26,363 nt of DNA from Irineochytrium annulatum (taxonomy: Eukaryota > Chytridiomycota > Chytridiomycetes > Chytridiales > Chytridiaceae). Positions 1-8,529 of the stretch are shown one piece after another. A program made the translations under genes and the position numbers. Location of the stretch: assembly GCA_027600665.1 (NCBI GenBank), contig JADGJL010000295.1, positions 1 through 26,363 on the forward strand. The letters run 5' to 3'. The notes under the pieces are model-generated. The model did no database searches and was not told the DNA's origin. It saw only the letters and a program-made list of their open reading frames with translations. Every line of letters begins with the position of its first letter. Position 1 is the first letter of the stretch.

Positions 1-841
1 GGGTAAAACTGCAGGCGGAGGGTGGTGTGGTAGACGCCCGTGTAGGTTGAATCTTTGATCGAAGGGGAGAAGCAGGGTTAGCGCGGGGAAGTACCAGGCA
101 GACGGCGGCGACAGTAAGGCGAGTAAGGTATTGCACGAGTACAATAGAAAGCGCTGTAGCGCTTGGCGCAGTATGGTGGCGTTCTGGTATGGTGTAGCGC
201 ATACGCGCTTTTCCGCGACTCCTCCTCAGTCTGCTAGGCCCTTCCGATTGATCCTTCTTTCCTCTAAACTTACCAACGACGTTATCCAAACCAACAACGA
301 CCGTCTGCGCCTCCCCAAATATAAAACTCTTATCCGTCACATCCTTCTCAACCTTCCACCAAATTCCATTCCTGCTCGGCTCGTCCGTGATCCCCCTATA
401 GATTTCCGCGCCGCCCACAAACACCTGTATAACCCTATCGAACTGAACGCCAGTCACGTATGCCTCCCACTCCATCACCACGCTGCCCCACGGACCCACG
501 CAGTCGATTGGGGGCGTGTAGTTTGCGACCCACGGGTGGCCATACGAGAAGGCAAAGTCGTGCGTGCCGAGCGTCACTGTGCATGCCGGCGGTGGGGACG
601 GTTGCGACGGGAGGGGCACAGGTGGGAGGACTTGGAGGGTCTCGGTGTAGCCGGCGGGAACGTCGGGGGGAGGAGTTGATGAGAGAACCGCGGGGACGGC
701 AGCGGCGGCGAGATTGAGGACGAAGGGGTCCGCGTTGGGGACGAGGGCTTCGGAAGTCGCGGTGGAGGTCGCGAAGGGAGACGTCTCCGTGATGACCGAG
801 GCTGTCAGCCACGATTCGACAAGGGACCTCCACTGCACCAT
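1..841 (-). CDS. PNGase A-like secreted amidase, 3'-truncated by window edge
   Basis: Exons are 841-274 and 52-1, with an intron at 273-53 (GTAAGT donor, TCAAAG acceptor); the gene continues beyond the left edge. The product matches the peptide-N4-(N-acetyl-beta-glucosaminyl)asparagine amidase A family as I recall it. It shows the run TVTLGTHDFAFSYGHPWVANY, then FDRVIQVFVGGAEIYRG, an NGIWWKVEKDVTD segment, and after the intron YTGVYHTTLRLQFYP, which corresponds to the family's YTG..TTL block. Family members are secretory-pathway or extracellular enzymes that remove N-glycans, so a signal peptide is expected. None follows the ATG at 841. A hydrophobic run (HILILLLVYS) lies just upstream in another frame, and a good donor near 1062 with an acceptor near 882 suggests an extra 5' exon. 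The 5' end is therefore unresolved. Family assignment is fairly sure; the start is not. Confidence 0.72.
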   Translation of the reverse strand, partial: MVQWRSLVESWLTASVITETSPFATSTATSEALVPNADPFVLNLAAAAVPAVLSSTPPPDVPAGYTETLQVLPPVPLPSQPSPPPACTVTLGTHDFAFSYGHPWVANYTPPIDCVGPWGSVVMEWEAYVTGVQFDRVIQVFVGGAEIYRGITDEPSRNGIWWKVEKDVTDKSFIFGEAQTVVVGLDNVVGKFRGKKDQSEGPSRLRRSRGKARMRYTIPERHHTAPSATALSIVLVQYLTRLTVAAVCLVLPRANPASPLRSKIQPTRASTTPPSACSFT

Positions 842-1616
842 TGCTGTTGGATGCGGAATAGACGAGCAAGAGGATGAGGATATGAGCTGGGAAGAGAGGA
901 AGGGTTAGTCCGTGACGGGCGAGAAGGGCGGGAAGTCCATCCTCGCCCTGCAAGCCTCCTGACAGGAGCGACAACCGCGATGGCAATGAAAGCCGACCTG
1001 CCCGCGGCTTCCCGGGCGTCGCGGCATTCAAATGCAAACCACTTACGTTCGAACGAGCAGTAACGTCCTCGCTGGTCTTCGATGAGGCACAAAGACGGAA
1101 ATAAACGGGATGGCGTCGGAAAGTGAGGTCGATCCGACCAGGATTTGATTGCAAGGGTGCAGAACCAAGACGGCCGCGTTATCAGGTTCGCCTTTTCGTG
1201 GTTGCTGCCATGAGGCCCGTTTCAAGTCAGAGTTGGTGGGACGGGTCTATGCAGTTGTTTTCACAGTGAAAATGTAGAATGCCCATGAGATGTAAACAGA
1301 GACCTAAATGCGTTGCGCCACTCATGCCGCGTGAGTGAGTATGAGTAATCACAACCTTGGCATTCGTCGTATAGAATTCCAATGAAAATTCCGAAAGCAG
1401 CTTATTTTGTTTTTGCTTTTCTATGAGCAGCGTCGTGCATCTACAAAGATGAAAAAGAAGAAAAGAGAATGGAGTTGCTGATACTGCTTGAGTGCCGTAA
1501 CTTGAAATGAGCACGCCCCAATATGAAGAAGACCATGACTTATTTGCAACCAGTCGCCGCTAATGTGCGAACTAAATAAATACACTCTATAGAGAAACAG
1601 CAAGCTACCACCGCCT
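842..1616. other. Gap between the PNGase-like gene and PCID2
   Basis: This stretch holds the 5' end or promoter of the PNGase-like gene and the 3' flank of PCID2. On the minus strand a GTAAGT donor (near 1062) and a pyrimidine-rich CTCTTCCCAG acceptor (near 882) could define an untranslated or coding first exon of the PNGase-like gene. No other gene is supported. Open frames here lack homology I recognise and overlap on both strands. Confidence 0.5.
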
Positions 1617-3286
1617 TCAGTTGTCGGCATCGGTTACTGGGAATGGCATCTTCTTTGAAAATACACTAGCAAAGAAACCTGTTAAGCATCCAATGAAATG
1701 ATGGGAACAAAACTTACACCGCCTTCCGGTTATGCTGAATGGCGCCGTTCACCAGTCTCTGTGACAAAAGAATGGTCAGAAGGATAATGCAACAGCGATT
1801 TCCGTCACATACGTGTTCAATAAGGTCTTGGGCCAAGCACTCTGCGTCGTCTTCATCAAAATCCACCCCCCATCCGGCAAACCTGGCAGCCCGGGAAAGC
1901 TCTCCAAATGCAACCCCTCGCTCCCCTTCATTCGCGTGCACTATCCGGCAGAGGTTGCGAAACAGCGTCAGCTTGACCCGATGCTTCATGATGGTATACA
2001 GCCGGCGCCTTTTGAACCACTCCCGCCGCAGCTCAACCTCGTGCTGGTAGGAGCGATAGTTCCCGCACATAAGAGCGGCTATAAGCGGCCAAAAGATCCC
2101 GTCGAGCCCGTAGTCGGCGAGATGCTTGTGGGTCGGTATGGGCGCGCAGCGGACCAGCCGGCAGACTGTGAGGTATTGCAGGATAATCCGCCTGTTGTGG
2201 TGATTGCGAGGTAAGCGTCGATACGCGTACGTCAACGCCTCGTCCGCCTGTTCAAATCTGCGTCAACAGTCATAAAATCCCAAATATATAAGTGGCTTGT
2301 TTTATTTTTTTTATTCCAACAGGCCAAACACAACCTTCTTACCTTATCGAACTCATGAAATGACATCTTGACAACGCCGTCGTTATAACGGTACGCGACG
2401 ACATGCGATGGTGGGAAATCGTTCCAGGTGAGGCCGGTCGCGAGCAAATTTTCTGCTTGCTCGATGACCTTCGAACATCGATTCATTTCGGAAATTCGGA
2501 ACGAGATCCGGAAGACGGCATTCGCGACCGCTAAGTACCCGTACCGACTCTCCTTCCTGTAGTGTCATAAATATTGTTTAACAATTCAGAAAGGCGATGG
2601 AAGTAGACAGGACTGAGAAAGTGGGCCCCAAAAACGGGATATAGAGTGGATGCGATCGAGAAAGTACAACAGGACTGACCGCTCACGCGTGATGATGGCG
2701 GCCACGCGAGAAAAGGTATCCAAGGTCACTACGCTCTTATCGTGTCGCTTCGCCACATTATGTTGTCCGTCATCTGCCTGATGGAAAAGCATTGAGAATC
2801 GGGCTCAGGAAATGAGCTGACAATGACTACGACGTACAATCGCGGCGAGTAATTCAAGTCCGAAGCACAAGGACTTGAGGACAGGAATTTGCCAGAAGTA
2901 GTTGAAGACATTGGTCGCGAACTCGCTGAAAGGTGTCGGTCGTAAGCGGTCGCGGATTCCGCGAGGCCTCACGTTACTCACTTCAGTACAGCAGTGAAGA
3001 ATGCATGCGCGCTGTTTTCGTCCGCTTTCAGATAGTTCGCGTAGCACCGAATCAGATTCACATATTCCCCGAGGCCCTGGCCGGCCAGGGCGCCGTTGAG
3101 GTAGCTGACGAGGTTGTCATCGGAGTCGCCGCGACCAGGCAGGCGTGCGATATCGTCGAGCATCGCCTGGCGGGACTGCGGAGACACGTCGAAGGAGAGA
3201 TGCTCCGCGAGGTAGATGCCGTCCTGCATCGAGACGCTCTGAACGACGTTGTTCAAGTAGGCACCGAGAAAGGTGGTCGGTGCCAT
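1617..3286 (-). CDS. PCID2: PCID2/Thp1-family PCI-domain protein (TREX-2, mRNA export)
   Basis: Seven exons: 3286-2982, 2925-2838, 2777-2680, 2556-2343, 2247-1813, 1758-1718 and 1665-1617. All junctions are GT-AG, the phases are consistent, and the product is 409 residues (human PCID2 is about 400). Recognisable family blocks in order are FNYFWQIPVLKSLCFGLELL, DKSVVTLDTFSRV, KESRYGYLAVANAVFRISFR, FPPSHVVAYRYNDG, ADEALTYAYRRLP, RRIILQYLTVCRLVRCAPIP and the winged-helix end DDAECLAQDLIEHRLVNGAI, finishing RKAVVFSKKMPFP. In known systems the protein pairs with Sac3/GANP and Sem1 in TREX-2, linking transcription to mRNA export at nuclear pores. A Csn12-like role is the main alternative because Thp1 and Csn12 are related; length and C-terminus favour PCID2. 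It is divergent from the Dhh1 gene. Confidence 0.88.
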
Positions 3287-3772
3287 CGTGAAAATTATCG
3301 AAGTTGAAAATCGTCCGCCTCGTCGAATCCCTCACCCGACCACACTCTCACCCGACCAGCAGCCCACTCTTCCACGCCGATCCCCGCATCAGAGCACGGC
3401 TCCCATTGCATTCCTCTCCCGCCGACGCCGATCTGGTGCCAAGACCCGAACTGATATCTTCAACCCTTTAAACCTGATTGCAACAAAAACTCAAGCGCGT
3501 TGATCCCACCCACCTATCGTCGTCGCGACCGAAAAGCACTTATTTCCGGGGTCTCGATCTCTACCGCCGTTTCCCCATCCTCTTTACCGAATCCTTCGAT
3601 CATCATCAGACGCTGCTTCGGGACTTTTTTTTTTCCGTCTCCATCCATACCCGTCCCTGCCAGCGACCGCGACTGCTTAATACGCGAAAAGCAGGTCATT
3701 AAGCTGCCAAAAAATCTACTGCCGTCGCCCTTCAAACATATATAAAACCTTTCCCCGTGGAATTTGTGTATC
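3287..3772. promoter_or_regulatory. Divergent promoter region of PCID2 and Dhh1
   Basis: The 486 bp between two outward-facing start codons is rich in C and T on the plus strand and has a T tract near 3626-3633. A TATA-like ATATATAAAAC lies at 3738-3748, about 25 bp before the helicase ATG. Both flanking genes act in mRNA metabolism, so co-regulation is possible but is not shown by the sequence. Confidence 0.5.
3738..3748 (+). promoter_or_regulatory. TATA-like element upstream of Dhh1/DDX6
   Basis: ATATATAAAAC lies 25 bp before the predicted ATG at 3773. If it is a working TATA box, the 5' UTR would be almost absent, so either the element is fortuitous or transcription starts very near the ATG. 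Confidence 0.35.
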
Positions 3773-5437
3773 ATGGTCGACCGCGTCACAACCGGAATGC
3801 AGAAGATGCAACTTAACAACAACAGCCGGTGGGAACAGCCAGTTTCTATTCTGCAATCAACGCTGACGTTGCTCATTCTTGTCCCAAATTAGACCACAAT
3901 CATCCCAGCAGCAGCAGCAACAACAGCAACCGCGTGCCAACAACAATGTTAATAGGAATGGCAACACTGGCAACAACACGAACGATGGGGAGGACTGGCG
4001 ATCAAATCTGAAAATGCCGACGAAGGACGCAAGGCCACAGACGGAGGATGTCACAAAGACGAAGGGGAACGATTTTGAGGACTTCCACATTAAAAGAGAG
4101 CTGATGATGGGTTTATTTGAGGCCGGTTTTGAGAGACCTAGTCCGATTCAGGAGGAGGCCATCCCGATTGCTTTGACTGGAAGGCATATTCGTGAGTTCA
4201 CCTCCATTGCGTCGATTGTCGAGCTGTGCTTGGGGTTTTGATTCGTATCTGTAGTTGCAAGAGCAAAGAACGGGACGGGAAAGACGGGTGCTTTTGTGAT
4301 CCCGACACTAGAGCGAATTGACGCCTCGAAAAACAAAATTCAAGGTTGGTTGCTATTTACATCCATCCCGCTCATTGAATGACGTTTTGCTAGCCCTCAT
4401 TCTTGTCCCGACGAGAGAATTGGCCCTTCAAACTTCGCAGGTGTGCAAGACCTTGGGGAAGCATTTGAACGTTCAGGTTATGGTGACCACCGGCGGAACC
4501 ACTTTAAAGGACGACATTCTCCGATTGGGTCAGACGGGTGAGTACCTCCTTTGCTCAATGCGTAGGCTATTTATCGTTATTAATCCTTACCGTAGTCCAT
4601 GTTCTCGTTGGGACTCCGGGCCGTATCCTTGATCTTGCAGGAAAAGGCGTCGCGTCGCTGACCGATTGCGGCATCCTTGTCATGGACGAGGCGGACAAGC
4701 TCCTTTCTCCGGAGTTCCAACCGATTATCGAGCAGCTGATCGCACATCTCCCGAAGCCACCGCTACCGCGCCAGATCATGCTATTTTCGGCAACCTTCCC
4801 AATCGTCGTGAAGCATTTTAAGGACAAATACCTTTCGAAGCCGTACGAGATCAACCTCATGGACGAGCTCACGCTCCGCGGTGTGACGCAGTTCTACGCG
4901 TTCGTCGAAGAGAGGCAGAAGGTCCATTGCCTGAACACGCTGTTTTCAAAGCTTCAGATCAACCAATCGATTATCTTTTGCAACTCGACGTCGCGGGTCG
5001 AACTACTCGCGAAGAAAATTACGGAGCTCGGCTTCTCCTGCTTTTACATTCACGCGAAGATGCTGCAGGCGCACCGAAACCGCGTATTCCACGACTTCAG
5101 GAATGGGAAGACCAGGCACTTGGTATGCTCCGACTTGTTGACCAGGGGTATCGATATCCAAGCCGTTAATGTCGTCATCAACTTCGACTTCCCGAAAAAT
5201 GCGGAGACGTACTTGCATCGAATTGGGAGATCTGGGCGGTTTGGGCACCTTGGCTTGGGTTTGTAATTCTCTTTCGGTTTCCCAAGATTTGCAACTTCAT
5301 TAAATTACTTTTATGCAGCTATCAACCTCATCACTTATGACGACCGTTATAACTTCTACCGCATCGAGCAGGAGCTTGGAACTGAGATAGCGCCCATCCC
5401 ACCCGTCATCGACAAGAGCCTCTACGTTGCGCCGTGA
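3773..5437 (+). CDS. DHH1: DDX6/Dhh1 DEAD-box RNA helicase
   Basis: Six exons: 3773-3828, 3893-4191, 4255-4344, 4394-4537, 4596-5258 and 5319-5437, with consistent phases; 456 residues. The family acts in P-bodies, promoting decapping and translational repression. Visible features are a Gln/Asn-rich N-terminus (eight consecutive Gln at about residues 24-31), the block DEDs' equivalent [20 protein letters not shown], the Q-motif [11 protein letters not shown], Walker A AKNGTGKT (122-129), PTRELA, TPGR, DEAD (227-230), SAT (261-263), RGIDIQAVN and [10 protein letters not shown] (from about 404). It ends with the family signature [18 protein letters not shown]. The first donor (GTGGGA) is non-consensus, but it joins the N-terminus in phase. 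All nucleotide-binding and helicase motifs are intact, so the gene looks functional. Confidence 0.95.
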
Positions 5438-6864
5438 TAGTTTCGGCAATATTCAAGTTTTAAGGTGTATGGTTGCGGATTCATGAATGTTGAGAGCCCT
5501 ACTTGTTTATCGGCTCGTTACCCTTTACTCATTTGTTTGGGTCCACGTCTCCCTTTCGTTTGGTTAGCTATATAATGTGTCTTCCTTTTACGTTACTTGG
5601 TCTTATCGCCTTTTTTCCTTGTGTCCCACCTTCGCCTCCTCTTACGGGGTTTTTCCTGGCTGCATCACCCGACTTCTTGTTGATTATGATCTTTTTCCTC
5701 TTTTGTCTACTTCCTCTTTACTTTGCTTTTTCGTAAGCTTGTTGTTCCGACTCGCCACTTTACCATGACTTTGTTGGTAAGCGCTCGTTGTGTGCTTAGT
5801 ATCGGATCGCAATTTCCCTGCCTTTTTTTCACCTCTCCTGCACACAAAGGTATTCATTAGGTTTAATTCCCTCGCATACCTTTGTTCGTCCGAGTTTTTA
5901 AGAGTAGAGGCAGCGAAGTTTTGCAGCGATAGGTCGCTCTTCGTGTTGTCATCACCCCGCCGATCTCTTTCGCCCTAACTTCCTCACTTATGTTTTCTTC
6001 ACTCCGTTTATTTTGTTTACCCCACTTCAGTGCGCCCCCTATCTCAGTCGCTCGTGACTCCGCACTCCTCCACCCACTACCTGAATGTTATTGATTTCAT
6101 GGATGAAGTCTATTGATGGAGGAGTTTTCTATTTTTATTCCACTTCCTTCCTCACAATGCAATCTGAAATCGCCACCCTCCTCTTTGAATCCGTAGAGTT
6201 CCGGGTGGAGTTGTTTTTTACCTTCATATTTTCTGGGATTTTTCTAAAGGCGAGTTTGGCGGGTCGTCGTGTGTGTCGGTATTAATGGCGGCGGGGTGTT
6301 GGGCAGAAGTACCCGTAACCTTGGTGATTGGTGTCACTGGGGATGTGTCTTAGTCTTACCCTTCTGTGGTTTTTGGTGCTGGTTTAGTTCTTTTGTGTGA
6401 AGTGATGGTGGGTGGGCGTGAGAAAATCGTACAACGTATAATGATAGCTTAACAGGGATGTGGGGTGTGGTACGCATAGTAGAGCCAAAACAAATACTGG
6501 TGGGGACTTAGATTATTTTGACATCCTTCCACAAGTACCACTCACTCCTGCACAAGTATATCCCTTACGCAATGGACTCTCCTTCGATTCGCAGGCGATG
6601 GTGAGATAGGTGCGCAAGTAAGCTAAAGCCCAACTTGGGGGAAGTACGCATGAGACATCCTGTGTGCACACTGGTGCCCGTGCAGGCATCGCTTCCAGAG
6701 ACGCGAAGAGCAGTGAGACAAGCGCGCGGAACTACAAAATTTTACCGTTTATTACATTACTGTATGTGGTCATAGATAAAGGCCAATCCGTCTAAAAGTC
6801 GCAGTAATGACACTACTTTAGAAGGCGTATCGAAAGATATAATAAGGATCCACCACACGGCAAC
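5438..6864. other. 1.4-kb gap, pyrimidine-rich in its first half
   Basis: This stretch follows the helicase stop codon and reaches the 3' end of the next, convergent gene. About 5500-6060 is strongly T- and C-rich on the plus strand. The open frames inside it are low-complexity (Phe/Leu/Ser/Pro) and I judge them not to be genes. No tRNA, rRNA or repeat array was recognised. A minus-strand AATAAA lies at 6753-6748. Confidence 0.5.
6748..6753 (-). terminator. Poly(A) signal of the GPI-tail protein gene
   Basis: The plus strand reads TTTATT, which is AATAAA on the minus strand. It lies 112 nt beyond the TAA stop of the gene ending at 6865, a normal distance for a cleavage signal. Confidence 0.5.
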
Positions 6865-7570
6865 TTAGAAGAGAGTCAGGAGGGCGGCTGCAACGACCAC
6901 AGCAAGGGAGAACTTGGACGAGCCCGTAGCCCCAGAAATGGACTTGGACGTGGTGACGAATGCGGAGGAGGGCCCGGCGAAGGGAGGGGCGGCCTCGGTA
7001 ATCGTGGCAGATGCGGCAGCGGTGGTTGGCCCTTTGGCGGGGACGGTGGCGGGCATGGTGGCGGTCACGTCTGCGGTAACTACAACAATGGCGCTGCAGC
7101 TCATGGGTGACCAGACACGCCCGTCAAAGTTCATGCACTTTTCGATGTCGTCGAAGCTGGAGTCCGAGTTGAATATGAAGTTGTTGCAAGACGTCGCGTC
7201 GGGACTGCAAGTGTTTAATTAGGTTAAAACAGTATCGCGAATTCCAACCAGAAGCAACGCGGCCATACCTGTCGACGAACACGGTGGTGAAGATGTAATC
7301 GCCAATAAGGCTGGACGGTGGCGCGGGCAGGTTCGCTGTCATGGTATAGCCTTTGGAATCGGTGCCGGCGATGGATATCAAAGAGCTTCCACATTTCGCG
7401 GGGAACGGGTTGTAGATATTGGGATTGGGGCTGATTATGTGGAGCGCGGCGAAAAGGGTGTTTGCAACGTGCACGGTGTTGGGGGGGATGTTTGTCGTGA
7501 GGAGCACCCCGGTGCTTGACGACTGGAGGGAGGTCGTCTCGCCGGTGGCGAAGATGTTAACGGCTGACAT
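6865..7570 (-). CDS. Small protein with GPI-anchor-like C-terminus
   Basis: Two exons, 7570-7269 and 7204-6865 (intron with GTATGG donor and TTGCAG acceptor), give 213 residues. I do not recognise the family. The central part holds spaced cysteines (AKCGSS, ATSCNNFIF, DIEKCMNF, PMSCSA). Next come an Ala/Thr/Pro-rich stalk (from about residue 135), a small-residue stretch ISGATGSSK, and a terminal hydrophobic tail FSLAVVVAAALLTLF with no residues after it. That is the arrangement of a GPI-anchored surface protein. A signal peptide would be required, yet the ATG at 7570 begins MSAVNIFATG, which is not one. Either the start lies in an undetected upstream exon or the tail is not a GPI signal. The TATAAAAG 35-43 bp upstream argues for the start chosen. 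Confidence 0.6.
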
Positions 7571-7604
7571 GTGTGTTGAGGGTGATAAGGAGCTTACCCA
7601 ACAG

Positions 7605-7613
7605 CCTTTTATA
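7605..7613 (-). promoter_or_regulatory. TATA box of the GPI-tail protein gene
   Basis: The minus strand reads TATAAAAGG, a consensus TATA box, 35-43 bp upstream of the ATG at 7570 and 13 bp downstream of a perfect 24-bp palindrome. The spacing implies a very short 5' leader. Confidence 0.5.
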
Positions 7614-7625
7614 CCGCGCATGTTA

Positions 7626-7649
7626 GAAAAAGCCTACGTAGGCTTTTTC
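7626..7649. repeat. Perfect 24-bp palindrome
   Basis: The half-site GAAAAAGCCTAC is followed directly by its exact reverse complement with no spacer. It sits immediately upstream of the TATA box of the minus-strand gene, so it could be a binding site for a dimeric factor or could extrude as a cruciform. Confidence 0.75.
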
Positions 7650-7991
7650 AAAAAATCATGGAACCTACCTGTTCTGTTCTTTTTGCAACCTTAAAACCAG
7701 TCTTTCTGTTGACCATTGCCCAAACTTTCGCATCAATTCCGACACAAGGCCTTCTTAAGAAGAAAACTTGCGAATTTTTTTTCAGCACAATGAACATATG
7801 AATCGTTTTCCCACAGCCCTAGAATAATCTTGACTCGACTGGGCCGGACGGATGGCCGGCGGAGCGGAGCTGATGGCGGTGTCTAACGTGGTGGCCTGGT
7901 CGGATTGGCGTCTGTGCGTTTAGTGTCGGCTTCTCATCCTTTTGTTTTCGTCGTAAGCGTCCGATTATGTCATATTCCAAGAGCTGGTTTA
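7650..7991. other. Upstream region with no gene recognised
   Basis: About 340 bp upstream of the palindrome and TATA box. I see no credible open frame, RNA gene or repeat. It probably holds upstream regulatory sequence of the minus-strand GPI-tail gene. Confidence 0.4.
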
Positions 7992-8465
7992 CTACGAAAA
8001 TGACGGCTAATCAAACGGCAGGATATGGAGCGATGCCCACCTGTCGTCGTGCCTTTTGAAAGAGCATGGATATTTCAGCGTATCGGTTAAGCAGGCCCTC
8101 ATCAGCAAAACACAGGTACCGCGATCCCACTAGCGCGCCTTTGTACCCCACCGGCGGGAGCCGCGGTCCCGGACGCTTACTGAAGAGCCGAGCCCCTGGA
8201 TCACTAATTGGTACCAAGTTGGGGTTTCGGAATGCGGTATTTTTCGGTGGACTATTGGGACATCTATCCCGGACCTTGGATACTTTACCTGGGACGTACT
8301 ATTGTCTTTTTCGAAAACTGCGATCTTCCTAACATCCTGTACTCGAGTGAGGATCGGCACACATGATAACAATCGGGAAGAGAAGACACAGCCTTTCATA
8401 CCTGCTAGTGTTGACAGGCCATATCCCAAGAAAGCATGGACTGAGAAGCAGAGAGTTTTGATCAT
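7992..8465 (-). CDS. Tentative small spliced gene, hydrophobic N-terminus
   Basis: A speculative model joins exons 8465-8402, 8195-8041 and 8006-7992 with GT-AG introns in phase, giving about 77 residues. A further optional exon near 8313 is possible. The first exon reads MIKTLCFSVHAFLGYGLSTL, a signal-peptide or membrane-anchor-like start. The next contains RPGPRLPPVGYKGALVGSRY, whose Pro/Gly-rich stretch after a hydrophobic anchor faintly recalls the N-terminus of microsomal cytochromes P450, but nothing resembling the rest of a P450 follows. The ATG overlaps the poly(A) signal of the upstream HMG gene. It could be a small gene, a truncated pseudogene, or chance. Confidence 0.2.
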
Positions 8466-8470
8466 TTATT
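8465..8470 (-). terminator. Poly(A) signal of the HMG-box gene
   Basis: AATAAA on the minus strand, 60-65 nt past the proposed stop codon at 8530. It supports the model in which the last short exon of the HMG-box gene is used. Confidence 0.5.
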
Positions 8471-8529
8471 TTTCAACTAGCCGAAGAGGTTGTTTCGCCT
8501 CTCTTGAATAAAGCCCAGCACTTCGAGCT

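Noticed and set aside
805..1154. Overlapping minus-strand frames upstream of the PNGase-like gene
   Set aside because: Three frames are open at once and none gives a signal peptide from a plausible ATG, so no separate gene is claimed.
5503..6285. Hydrophobic plus-strand frames rich in Phe/Leu/Ser
   Set aside because: They arise from the pyrimidine-rich tract (TTT/CTT/TCC codons) and have no recognisable domains, introns or codon bias.
7992..8465. Cytochrome P450 assignment from the Pro/Gly-rich segment
   Set aside because: Only a short N-terminal-like stretch is present; no I-helix, ExxR or heme Cys region lies within the following sequence.
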